Shown here piece by piece: positions 36,836 through 45,367 of a stretch of DNA of 64,000 nt. Positions within the stretch are counted from its first letter, which is position 1. Every line of letters starts with the position of its first letter. The position numbers and the translations under genes were made by a program. Below the pieces are notes generated by a model. That model ran no database searches, was not told the origin of the DNA, and worked only from the letters and a program-made list of their open reading frames with translations. The DNA comes from Affinundibacterium seohonense (GTDB taxonomy: Bacteria > Pseudomonadota > Gammaproteobacteria > Burkholderiales > Burkholderiaceae_D), in NCBI RefSeq assembly GCF_014284305.1, contig NZ_JACOFW010000018.1, positions 1 to 64,000 of the forward strand. Reading direction: 5' to 3'.

Positions 36836-38086
36836 ATGAAGCACCTACGCTTATCACAACTAGCTATTCTGATCGCCGCCATGGGTTGTGCGACTATCCC
36901 TGAATTAACCGGTGTTGCAGGTAATACAGCAATTGCACAAGAAGCGATGCGTGCTGAGGTCGGTAAAATTGTTCAGCAGGCTGGTGAACTATACAAATCG
37001 AAGAAATTCCGTGACGCCTTGGTCAAGTTACAAGAAACTGATCGCATTAGCAATAAATCCGTGAACGAGACGTTTACGATTGAGCGTATGCGCCTTTCAG
37101 TCGCTTCTGCGGCAGGTGATAATGATGCGGTGATTCGTTCCGGCGAGTTGATTGTCGCTGCAAATAAGTTACCAAGCAAAGATCAATTGCAATTAATTCA
37201 GGTTTTGGCAAATGCTTACTTTAAAGCGAATAATTACGCCAAAGCGACCAAAATGTATGAGCGTTATTTCAGTGAAGGTGGTACTGATAGCTCTTCCCGC
37301 CAATACATGATTCAAGCGAAATCAATGAGTGGTGATAGTGCTGGTGCTTTGAAGGAAACCCGTGCTGAAATTCAGGCCGCAGAAAAAGCTGGTCGCGTAC
37401 CTAGTCAAACAACTCTCGAGAGCTACGCTTATGCCGTACAAAAGAGTGGTGATAAAGCAGCTTACTTAGCGACTTTGGAAAAACTTGTGATGCACTACGG
37501 CAAGAAAGAATATTGGGTTAACTTACTCAACAGCATAGAGCGTAAGCCAGATTTTTCTTCCCGTTTGTCTATGGATTTGTATCGTTTGAAATTGGCGGTC
37601 GGCCAGATTTCTAAGACTGGCGATTTCATGGAAATGTCGCAAATGGCGATTCAAGATGGAAATTCAATGGAAGCACTGAAGATTATTGATCAAGGATACA
37701 AATCAGGTGTTTTGGGGACAGGTCCTGAGGCAGCCCGTCACGGACGTTTAAAAGATTTGGCAACGAAACGTGCCGCTGAAGCGAAGTCAGGATTGGCGGC
37801 AGCAGAAGCGGAAGCACAGAAATCTGCTGATGGCACGGCTTTAGTTAATATTGGATTTTCATTGGCCACTGGTGGTGAATACGATAAAGGTATCAGCTTG
37901 ATGGAGCAGGGCATCAAGAAGGATAGTTTAAAGCATCCAGATGACGCAAATTTACATCTGGGGATGGCGTATTTGTTGGCCGGTAAGAAATCTGCAGGTT
38001 TAAAAGTTTTGAAAACAGTACAAGGTAAAGACGGTACTGGGGATCTTGCCCGTTATTGGATAATTTACGCCAATCAGTCGAAATAA
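36836..38086 (+). CDS. Periplasmic TPR-repeat protein
   Basis: A 416-residue protein with a signal peptide (core about 8-18; signal peptidase I-like AIA-QE near residue 35; the Cys near 17 lacks a good lipobox). The mature part is helical, with tetratricopeptide-like pairs such as GELYKSKKFRDALVKLQETDRI, LANAYFKANNYAKATKMYERYF and IGFSLATGGEYDKGISLMEQGI. It follows the TonB motor genes in the same direction but after a terminator, suggesting its own promoter. A scaffolding role beside the TonB system is plausible but unproven. GAGAGAT precedes ATG 36836. Confidence 0.7.
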   Translation: MKHLRLSQLAILIAAMGCATIPELTGVAGNTAIAQEAMRAEVGKIVQQAGELYKSKKFRDALVKLQETDRISNKSVNETFTIERMRLSVASAAGDNDAVIRSGELIVAANKLPSKDQLQLIQVLANAYFKANNYAKATKMYERYFSEGGTDSSSRQYMIQAKSMSGDSAGALKETRAEIQAAEKAGRVPSQTTLESYAYAVQKSGDKAAYLATLEKLVMHYGKKEYWVNLLNSIERKPDFSSRLSMDLYRLKLAVGQISKTGDFMEMSQMAIQDGNSMEALKIIDQGYKSGVLGTGPEAARHGRLKDLATKRAAEAKSGLAAAEAEAQKSADGTALVNIGFSLATGGEYDKGISLMEQGIKKDSLKHPDDANLHLGMAYLLAGKKSAGLKVLKTVQGKDGTGDLARYWIIYANQSK

Positions 38087-38106
38087 CATGAATTGATTTT
38101 GTATGT

Positions 38107-38140
38107 AAAAAAGGCAGCTATGATGGCTGCCTTTTTTTAC
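38107..38140. terminator. Terminator after the TPR gene
   Basis: AAAAAAGGCAGC and GCTGCCTTTTTTT flank a TATGATG loop. With A- and T-runs on both sides it could also serve the convergent mltD-like gene. Confidence 0.85.
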
Positions 38141-38199
38141 GCCCCTGCTTTTTGTTTCAGGCAGGAATTTCAACGTGATTTGTGAAGGTCTATGCTAGG

Positions 38200-39750
38200 T
38201 CAGCTACGGGTCTTTTTCTTGCTGTTACTTGCGAGAACTTTCTTTGATGTCTTTGTACTTAATTGACCTGATTTGCGTGCAGTTATGCGCTTTGCCAACT
38301 GACTTTTACTATTTACAGTTTTCTGTTTGACGATGCGTGTATTAGTTGATGCTTTGGGAATATGAAGAACCAGTTTCTGTCCAAATGTGAGCTGATCTTT
38401 GCGTAAATTATTCCAAGATTTAATATCGTCAGAAGTGAGCTTGTAGCGTTTGGCGATACTCGCCAAATTATCCTTCCGACTAACTTTGATTTGTATTTTT
38501 CGGGTGCTGCCGCCAGCTTTTTCAATACTTAATTGTGCTTGTTCGGCAATTTGTACGGGGATATTCTCATCCGGTGACTTCGCGGATTTAGGAACTAAAA
38601 TAGTCGAGCCAGCCTTGACTATCATCTTGGCTGGAATCGCATTGACCTCTCTTAGTATTTCGGGTTTGTAGCCGAAGCGATTCGCCAGGGTTTCAACGCG
38701 CTCAGATTTGTTAATGCTTAAGGTTGTCCAGGAAGAATAAGAGCCTTTCCAACTCAGAAAATTACTTTCAAAAATGCTGGCATTTTCGACTGGCAATAAA
38801 ATACTACTGCTATTGCCACCAGTTATGACAGGGCGATTAAACTGTGGGTTCAGTGCCTTGAATTCACTTAATGGCAGCTCAGCTAATTTGGCAGCAAGAT
38901 GTACATCAATATCTTTACCATTTTTTATACTGGTGAAATAGGGCTCATTATCCAGTCTTGGCAAGACAATATTGTATTGTTCTGGGTGACCGATGATATT
39001 TTTTACTGCCTGTAATTTGGGGACATAATTTTTTGTCTCATTCGGCATCAGTGCAGACAGACTATCAAAGTCGATCGGCAGTCCCATTGCTTGCTGGCGT
39101 TTGATGGCGCGTTGCACAGATCCTTCGCCCCAATTATAGGCAGCCAGAGCCAATTGCCAGTCACCAAAAAGATTGTATAAACGTTGTAGATAATCGAGTG
39201 CGGCTTCGGTCGAGTCCAATACCCCACGCCGGTCATCTTTGAAAATGGTTTGGCGTAAATTGAAATCACGTCCAGTGGCTGGCATGAATTGCCACATGCC
39301 AGATGCCTTCGCCGTTGAAATCGCATTTGGATTAAATGCCGACTCTATAAATGGCAGTAAGGCCAAATCGGTTGGCATACCACGTTTATCTAAGGCATCG
39401 ACGACGTGATACAAGTAACGTGAACCACGTTGAATTATCCTAAGCAAATAATCGATGCGGGAGCTGTACCAGTTTGTCTGATAAGTGACTAGTTGGTTTT
39501 CTAAATTGGGAATGGCATAACCATGACGAATCCGGTTCCAAAGATCAGATTCGGTAAATATTAGTACTTCATCTCCAGGGTTCTTTTCTATATCCGATGT
39601 TGTTTCAAATTCAGAATGTGACTCAATACGGGGATCACTTAATTTTTTACTGAGTTTTAGCGTATCTTCGGTGCTAGCATTTGCGTAATGCGGCATTGAG
39701 CAAATGAGGCTTACGCAAAAAAAATACAGACCGTGGTTAAATCGTTTCAT
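38200..39750 (-). CDS. mltD: Membrane-bound lytic murein transglycosylase D with LysM domains
   Basis: Cleaves peptidoglycan glycan strands in the periplasm. From 39750 it is 516 residues: signal peptide (about 1-25, ending NA), an SLT domain (about 95-270) with the catalytic glutamate in LLPFIESAFNPNAIS near residue 135, the SGMWQFMPATGRDFNL motif and AAYNWGEGSVQRAI, then two C-terminal LysM domains (about 340-385 and 415-460) that bind glycan, and a basic Lys/Ser-rich tail. No lipobox cysteine was seen, so it may be soluble or differently anchored. The longer in-frame start at 39882 would bury the signal peptide. Confidence 0.9.
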   Translation of the reverse strand: MKRFNHGLYFFCVSLICSMPHYANASTEDTLKLSKKLSDPRIESHSEFETTSDIEKNPGDEVLIFTESDLWNRIRHGYAIPNLENQLVTYQTNWYSSRIDYLLRIIQRGSRYLYHVVDALDKRGMPTDLALLPFIESAFNPNAISTAKASGMWQFMPATGRDFNLRQTIFKDDRRGVLDSTEAALDYLQRLYNLFGDWQLALAAYNWGEGSVQRAIKRQQAMGLPIDFDSLSALMPNETKNYVPKLQAVKNIIGHPEQYNIVLPRLDNEPYFTSIKNGKDIDVHLAAKLAELPLSEFKALNPQFNRPVITGGNSSSILLPVENASIFESNFLSWKGSYSSWTTLSINKSERVETLANRFGYKPEILREVNAIPAKMIVKAGSTILVPKSAKSPDENIPVQIAEQAQLSIEKAGGSTRKIQIKVSRKDNLASIAKRYKLTSDDIKSWNNLRKDQLTFGQKLVLHIPKASTNTRIVKQKTVNSKSQLAKRITARKSGQLSTKTSKKVLASNSKKKTRS

Positions 39751-39999
39751 GGGAACTTGAAGAAAATCGAAGAGATCGACTGCTAGATGGGTAACAGTGG
39801 AGTGTACGCAAATGCCTATTTCAAGGTCAAGAGAAATAGCAACCAAAAAGCTAGAAAATGCGCTAAAGTTTTCATTGGGCAAGTGGTTTGCATTTTGGTG
39901 CCAATTCTCTATTTAATTGAAGCACTTTGTAACTGCCAATTAAGGTCTGATCGTAAAATTAATCGCATTAATCTTTACTTGAATATTTAGGAGACAAGC

Positions 40000-41673
40000 A
40001 TGACAAGAAAAAATAATTTACGTTTGACCGCATTGAATTTGATGCTACTAAGCGCGTTTAGCTGGCAGGCGCATGCAGATACCTTATTTGTGCATGCAAA
40101 TGCATACACCTTAAATGCCAAACAGCAACTGCAAAAATTTGATGCCATGTTGGTCGACGACAAAGGAAGAGTCCTGGCGACTGGATTGCAAAAAAGTTTA
40201 CAAAAGAAAAATCCACAGGCCAAGTTAGTTGATTTGGGAGGCAAGACGGTATTACCTGGCCTAATCGATGCCCACGGCCACGTGTTCGGTTTAGGGACAG
40301 CTGCGAGTCAACTTAGTTTAAGGGCAACCAATAATTTAACTGAGGCGCTAGCGGCGATTAGTCTTTACGCCAAACAGGCAACACAGCAACAATGGATCTT
40401 GGGTGGAGAATGGAATCAAGCGATCTGGAAACTGGATCGTTTTCCAAACGCAAAGGAGTTGGATTCCGTTGTCGCCGATAAACCAGTGTGGCTGCGTCGG
40501 GTCGATGGGCATGCGGGCTGGGCTAACTCTAAGGCGTTAGCCTTGGCGGGCATTACAAAATCTACGCCTGATCCTGCCGGTGGGAAGATCGAACGTGATG
40601 AACAAGGTGAGGCATCCGGCATCTTAGTCGATTCTGCAATGGATATACTTGAAAAAGTCATCCCGCCACAAAATGACGCAGAGTTGAGAGTCGCATTGGA
40701 TGCTGCACTTAAACAATTGCGTAGCGTTGGTTTGACCACCGTACATGACGCTGGTGTTGATGCCCAATCCGATAAACTGTTCCGCGAATATGCTACACAG
40801 GGGAGATTAACAACGCGCGTTTATGGAATGATAGGTGGTGTCGACCAATTCTTTGATGTGGTTTCTGCCGCTGGCCCCTTAAAAAATTTGGCAGATGATC
40901 GTTACGCGTTGCGGGCTGTGAAATTGTATTCCGATGGAGCATTGGGAAGCCGCGGCGCAGCTTTGTTAGCGCCATACAGTGATGCGCCTCACACCAAAGG
41001 ACTTTTGTTTGTGCAAGATAAACAGATGCAAAGTATGGTGCAAAAGGCTGCTGCGAAGGGATATCAGGTGAATGTCCATGCTATTGGCGATGCCGGCAAT
41101 CGACAGGTGATTGATGCTTTAGCCTCAATCCCAAAGCAACATGACGCGAAAATTTTGCGCCATCGAATTGAACATGCACAGGTATTGGAACTAAGCGATA
41201 TTCCGCGCGTGGCTAAGGCAAATATTATTCCATCGATGCAGCCGACACATGCAACATCAGATATGAATATGGCTGAAGACAGAGTTGGTAAAGACAGAAT
41301 TAAAGGTGCCTATGCATGGCGGAGTTTCTTGAAGCAAGGATCGAAGATTCCTTGTGGTTCGGATTTTCCTATTGAAAATCCGAATCCATTTTGGGGCATC
41401 TACTCAGCAGTAACGCGCCAGGATCATCAGCAGATGCCTGTCAAAGGCTGGTATCCAGAACAAGCAATGACGGTGCAGGAAGCATTTCGATGCTTCACTT
41501 TAGATGCGGCTTACGCCGGACACCAAGAGAAAATTGTCGGTAGTTTGGAAAAGGGGAAGTGGGCTGATTTTATCGTGATTGATCAAGATATCTTTACCAT
41601 CCCAAGTAAAGATATCTACAAAACAGTGGTTCTGCAGACCTGGCAGGCCGGTAAGCAAGTTTATACGAAGTAA
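40000..41673 (+). CDS. Exported amidohydrolase (YtcJ-like)
   Basis: A 557-residue metal-dependent hydrolase with a signal peptide (about 1-27, QAHA-DT), so it likely works in the periplasm. The family 3 amidohydrolase pattern is clear: GKTVLPGLIDAHGHVFG (HxH metal site near residue 92-94), the HAIGDAGNRQVIDAL helix with metal-ligand His, HRIEHAQVL, and GSDFPIENPNPFWGIYSAV near the C-terminus. Substrates of YtcJ-like enzymes vary and cannot be read here; related proteins hydrolyse N-acyl or cyclic amides. AGGAG precedes ATG 40000, and a terminator follows. Confidence 0.87.
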   Translation: MTRKNNLRLTALNLMLLSAFSWQAHADTLFVHANAYTLNAKQQLQKFDAMLVDDKGRVLATGLQKSLQKKNPQAKLVDLGGKTVLPGLIDAHGHVFGLGTAASQLSLRATNNLTEALAAISLYAKQATQQQWILGGEWNQAIWKLDRFPNAKELDSVVADKPVWLRRVDGHAGWANSKALALAGITKSTPDPAGGKIERDEQGEASGILVDSAMDILEKVIPPQNDAELRVALDAALKQLRSVGLTTVHDAGVDAQSDKLFREYATQGRLTTRVYGMIGGVDQFFDVVSAAGPLKNLADDRYALRAVKLYSDGALGSRGAALLAPYSDAPHTKGLLFVQDKQMQSMVQKAAAKGYQVNVHAIGDAGNRQVIDALASIPKQHDAKILRHRIEHAQVLELSDIPRVAKANIIPSMQPTHATSDMNMAEDRVGKDRIKGAYAWRSFLKQGSKIPCGSDFPIENPNPFWGIYSAVTRQDHQQMPVKGWYPEQAMTVQEAFRCFTLDAAYAGHQEKIVGSLEKGKWADFIVIDQDIFTIPSKDIYKTVVLQTWQAGKQVYTK

Positions 41674-41701
41674 CCAAAGCGGATACTTTGTTTTGGAAAG
41701 T

Positions 41702-41738
41702 AAAAAGCACTTCGGAAAAAATTCTGAAGTGCTTTTCT
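41702..41738. terminator. Bidirectional terminator between amidohydrolase and ABC exporter
   Basis: AAAAGCACTTC (41703-41713) pairs with GAAGTGCTTTT (41726-41736), with A/T-rich tails on both sides of the converging genes. Confidence 0.85.
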
Positions 41739-41794
41739 ATGTATCGAGCTAATACAAATGAACCGATTTTAATCAGGTCCAAACGAACAAAAAA

Positions 41795-43618
41795 TCAGAC
41801 TTGATGGAACTGTAGAGAGGCGAGATGCGCATAGACGCCACCATGTGCGATCAATTCAGCGTGGTTGCCAGTCTCCACGATGCGACCATGTTCCAGTACA
41901 ATAATTTTATCGGCACGTTTCACGGTCGCTAAGCGATGGGCGATGATCAATGTCGTTCGTCCTTGCATTGCTGATTCTAATGCTTGTTGAACCAAACGCT
42001 CAGATTCCGCATCCAAGGCGCTCGTTGCCTCATCCAATAGCATCAGACGTGGATTTTTCAAGATAGCTCGAGCGATCGCTATTCTCTGTTTCTGTCCACC
42101 GGATAAGCGTACACCTCGTTCACCTAAAAAAGCTTGATAGCCTTCAGGTAGTCGTTCAATAAATTCATGTGCTGCTGCTAGCTTGGCAGCTTGAATGACT
42201 TCTTCGTCACTGGCGTCAACGCGTCCATAGCGTATATTTTCCAATGCGTTCGCTGAAAAAATCACCGTATCTTGCGGCACGATACCGATGGTGTCGCGCA
42301 AGGTATGTAAATCTAAGTCTTTGATATTCACGCCATCAATACAGACATGACCTTGCTGCGGATCATAAAAGCGCAATAGAAGTTGAAACAGCGTAGTCTT
42401 GCCTGCACCCGACGCGCCCACTAAAGCAATGGTCTCGCCAGCTTTAATCGATAACTCAATGTTGGAAAGTGCCGCAGCATCAGGTCGTGAAGGATAATGA
42501 AATACGACTTGGTGGAAGTCGACGGTCGCGCCATGCGTATCTTGTCCCTGTAATGAGGGGGGCATAGCAAGTGGCAGTGCTGGATTCGTGATGGATGATT
42601 GCACTGACATTAATTCTAATAGCCGTTCGGTCGCTCCCGCTGCTCGTTGTGCTTCGCCCATCACTTCAGATAAAGCACCAATAGCGCCAGCGACTATCGA
42701 GGCATATAAGATGAATTGCCCCAATTTGCCACCGCTCATTTCTCCTTGCATCACCGAATGTGCGCCTAGCCATAAGACGAACACAATGGCGCCGAAGATC
42801 AATAAAATGGCGATCATGGTCAACAGCGATCTGGCACGAATACGCCGCATGGCGGTGCTAAAAGCGTGTTCGACCGAAGCAGAAAAGCGTTTGGCCTCAA
42901 TATATTCATGGGTATAGGCCTGCACCGTTGGCATGGCATTTAAGATTTCACCAGCAACGGCGGAGGCATCGGCGATACGATCTTGTGAATCACGTGATAA
43001 CTGCCGCACGCGTCGGCCAAACATGATGATCGGTAAGATGACCAAGACCAACATGACTATGATGATAGAAGACAGCATGGGACTAGTGACAAATAACATC
43101 ACTAAGCCGCCGGCAAATAACAATAAATTCCGTAAAGCCAAACTGATGCTGGTGCCAACCACCGCTTGAATAAGTGTCGTATCCGTGGTTAAGCGAGATA
43201 ATACCTCACCTGTTTGTGTGGTTTCAAAAAACTCAGGGCTTTGCGTGACCACGTGGGCATACACCGCATTACGAATGTCGGCAGTCACGCGTTCACCTAT
43301 CCACGACACCATATAAAAGCGCGCCGCAGTAGCGATGCCTAAAATGACTGCGACACCGAATAAGGCCAAAAAGGTCAGATTCACATGGTCGATACCTTGC
43401 GTGCCACCTTCGCCAATTTTGCTAAAACCCATGTCTATCATCTGACGGAAGGCATAGGGAATCGTGAGTGTCGCACCTGCTGCAATCACCAAGGCAATCG
43501 CAGCGAGGATGAATTGACGGCGGTAAGGTCGAAGAAAAGGTAGTAGGCCACTGAGGGTTGCAATGCTACTGCGGTTTTTGCTTGGGTCGGCGCTTGAGCT
43601 TGATGAAGTGTTTGACAT
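41795..43618 (-). CDS. ABC exporter half-transporter (MsbA/LmrA-like, permease fused to ATPase)
   Basis: A 607-residue protein with six transmembrane helices in residues about 28-325 and an ATPase domain (about 360-600). Walker A is GASGAGKTT, signature LSGGQKQRIAIARAIL, Walker B RLMLLDEATSALD and switch IIAHRLATV. It works as a homodimer to export lipids, drugs or peptides across the inner membrane. The start at 43618 gives a short Ser-rich cytoplasmic lead; the longer in-frame start at 43699 is not supported by a ribosome-binding site. Lipid A flippase MsbA is possible, but the sequence fits multidrug-type exporters (ABCB) equally. Confidence 0.9.
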   Translation of the reverse strand: MSNTSSSSSADPSKNRSSIATLSGLLPFLRPYRRQFILAAIALVIAAGATLTIPYAFRQMIDMGFSKIGEGGTQGIDHVNLTFLALFGVAVILGIATAARFYMVSWIGERVTADIRNAVYAHVVTQSPEFFETTQTGEVLSRLTTDTTLIQAVVGTSISLALRNLLLFAGGLVMLFVTSPMLSSIIIVMLVLVILPIIMFGRRVRQLSRDSQDRIADASAVAGEILNAMPTVQAYTHEYIEAKRFSASVEHAFSTAMRRIRARSLLTMIAILLIFGAIVFVLWLGAHSVMQGEMSGGKLGQFILYASIVAGAIGALSEVMGEAQRAAGATERLLELMSVQSSITNPALPLAMPPSLQGQDTHGATVDFHQVVFHYPSRPDAAALSNIELSIKAGETIALVGASGAGKTTLFQLLLRFYDPQQGHVCIDGVNIKDLDLHTLRDTIGIVPQDTVIFSANALENIRYGRVDASDEEVIQAAKLAAAHEFIERLPEGYQAFLGERGVRLSGGQKQRIAIARAILKNPRLMLLDEATSALDAESERLVQQALESAMQGRTTLIIAHRLATVKRADKIIVLEHGRIVETGNHAELIAHGGVYAHLASLQFHQV

Positions 43619-43791
43619 GGTCGCTACTGTAAATGAGATGGGGTATATTGTGGCAGCTTTTTGTGAGGCACGTAGAACAGACGATTTACAATAGTTCACA
43701 TTCTTGTCAACACGAGTGCCGCTCAGTCGTTATTGGTTTTACTTCATCTACGTTTAACTACATCATGTCGATATTACCCCTTCCTTTTTAT

Positions 43792-45171
43792 ATGAGAAAT
43801 TTTCTTATCATTTGTATCCTTGCGATCGGCTTGAGTGGATGTCAGTCAACGATGCGGCAAATTAAAGATTGTAAGCAAGGTGATTGGAGTGTGATCGGCA
43901 ATAAAGATGGTGCCAAAGGTTTGCCCGCTAATTTTGAAGAGCGACGTTCATTTTGTGCTGGTGTTGACGGAGACAAAATTAAAGCAGAATCGGCAGGTTT
44001 TTACCAAACCGGATGGGCTAGCGGTAATACGCAATTCTGGCAAAAACTAGGCGAAGCGGATGGGCGTTTTCCAAGACCAGCTAGTTATTATCAAACGCAA
44101 ACGCGGTCTGAAAGCGTGATCGACAATAAAACCCCGCTCAATTCGACCGCCTATGACCTAGGCTGGCGACAAGGTAACGCCGATTATTGGAGTGCGATAG
44201 GCGATCAGGATGGTGTTGCCGGCTTGGCGGCGTCGATAGAGACTCAGAGAGCGGCAAATGCAGCAGACATCCCGTTTAATGCGATTGCTTTTCAAACGGG
44301 TTGGCAGCGAGGTAATCAAGCTTATTGGACACGTCTAGGCTACGAAGACGCGCGTCAAGGTGTGTCCGACAAGATGCTGCAGCAGCATGTAAAGTCCGCC
44401 AAGGAGCGTCAGGTCTTAGTTCGTAATGATGCTTATCAGATCGCCTGGGACACCGAAATTGTTGAGTATTGGAAACGTACTGCGTGGGACGATGCGACCA
44501 ATGGCTGGGATCGATATATGCGTCGAGTGGATGCAAAAAAGCGTGATTTGAAATTTGTCGAAGAAGCGTATCAGGCGATGTGGGAAAATCGTTTACAAGC
44601 GTATTGGCGCGATGCGGGCAAAGATGACGGCTTTGGTAGGCCACAAAGAATCGAAGAGCGTATTGCCAATGCACGTAAAGACAAAGTATTTGTCATCGAG
44701 CAGAGCAAAGATATTTACTTGCAAGCTTGGCATGCTGAAAACATGCGTTATTGCAGTCCCGAAAACGCGTTTGGTTTTGGCCGTCAATCAGCGTATTTTG
44801 AACTGAGTGTTTGTCACTTGACAGTGCAAGCGAGGGTAAAGCATGCCTATGATAATGGACAAAAATATGAAATAACTTGGCGTGAAAAAGAGCGAGTAGA
44901 GCGAGATATCCGCTATGCAATTGACCGTCGCAGCGACGCGGATTATCGAATCCGTCAATTAGATAAAGATTCTCGCAAGGATCAGGACATTATCAAAAAT
45001 AGTAAAGATCAGAACGCGGTAAAAGAAGCGAGCGATCGCGAAAAACGTCGCGATCAGCAAATGCATGACATTCGTCGCACTATTCGTGATCTCAATCGTA
45101 GTTTGGATGATTTAGACGCCTGGCGCTTACGTCATGAAGAGCGTATGGAGCAACTGCAACGAAGTATTTAA
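43792..45171 (+). CDS. Lipoprotein with six DUF2799-like repeats and a charged coiled-coil tail
   Basis: A 459-residue lipoprotein: signal peptide with lipobox LSGC (Cys17), then six units of about 46-51 residues, each with an aromatic pair W-x7-(F/Y)W and a following G-x2-D(G/A) element. The second Trp of each falls at about 32 (first, incomplete), 83, 133, 179, 227 and 272, and the first Trp at 75, 125, 171, 219 and 264; a seventh decayed unit ends YC (about 335). The W-x3-G-x2-DG pattern is that of DUF2799. The last 100 residues are charged and helical. The function is unknown; a repeated module at the outer membrane suggests binding. ATG 43792 is chosen for the lipobox; no ribosome-binding site is visible. 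Confidence 0.7.
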   Translation: MRNFLIICILAIGLSGCQSTMRQIKDCKQGDWSVIGNKDGAKGLPANFEERRSFCAGVDGDKIKAESAGFYQTGWASGNTQFWQKLGEADGRFPRPASYYQTQTRSESVIDNKTPLNSTAYDLGWRQGNADYWSAIGDQDGVAGLAASIETQRAANAADIPFNAIAFQTGWQRGNQAYWTRLGYEDARQGVSDKMLQQHVKSAKERQVLVRNDAYQIAWDTEIVEYWKRTAWDDATNGWDRYMRRVDAKKRDLKFVEEAYQAMWENRLQAYWRDAGKDDGFGRPQRIEERIANARKDKVFVIEQSKDIYLQAWHAENMRYCSPENAFGFGRQSAYFELSVCHLTVQARVKHAYDNGQKYEITWREKERVERDIRYAIDRRSDADYRIRQLDKDSRKDQDIIKNSKDQNAVKEASDREKRRDQQMHDIRRTIRDLNRSLDDLDAWRLRHEERMEQLQRSI

Positions 45172-45317
45172 TCGAAGAGACCTTTACTTAATCTACTACG
45201 CGGCCGAATGTTGAATTTCCGGTGCTCGTTTTTCTCTAGCACAGGTCTGCTCCTCAATTCAAACTTCGATCGCTCGCTACGGTTGTGCAGAGGTCTCGCG
45301 AAGTGAATACCGTTAAG

Positions 45318-45353
45318 TAAAAAAGGACGCGAGTTATTTGCGTCCTTTTTTAC
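45318..45353. terminator. Terminator between repeat lipoprotein and S9 peptidase
   Basis: AAAAAAGGACGC and GCGTCCTTTTTT pair around GAGTTATTT. It sits between converging genes and can serve both. Confidence 0.85.
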
Positions 45354-45367
45354 TCTAGTTTGGAAAA

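Noticed and set aside
39787-39990. 67-codon ORF between mltD and the amidohydrolase
   Set aside because: No ribosome-binding site, and it ends just before the real start at 40000; composition is that of AT-rich intergenic DNA.
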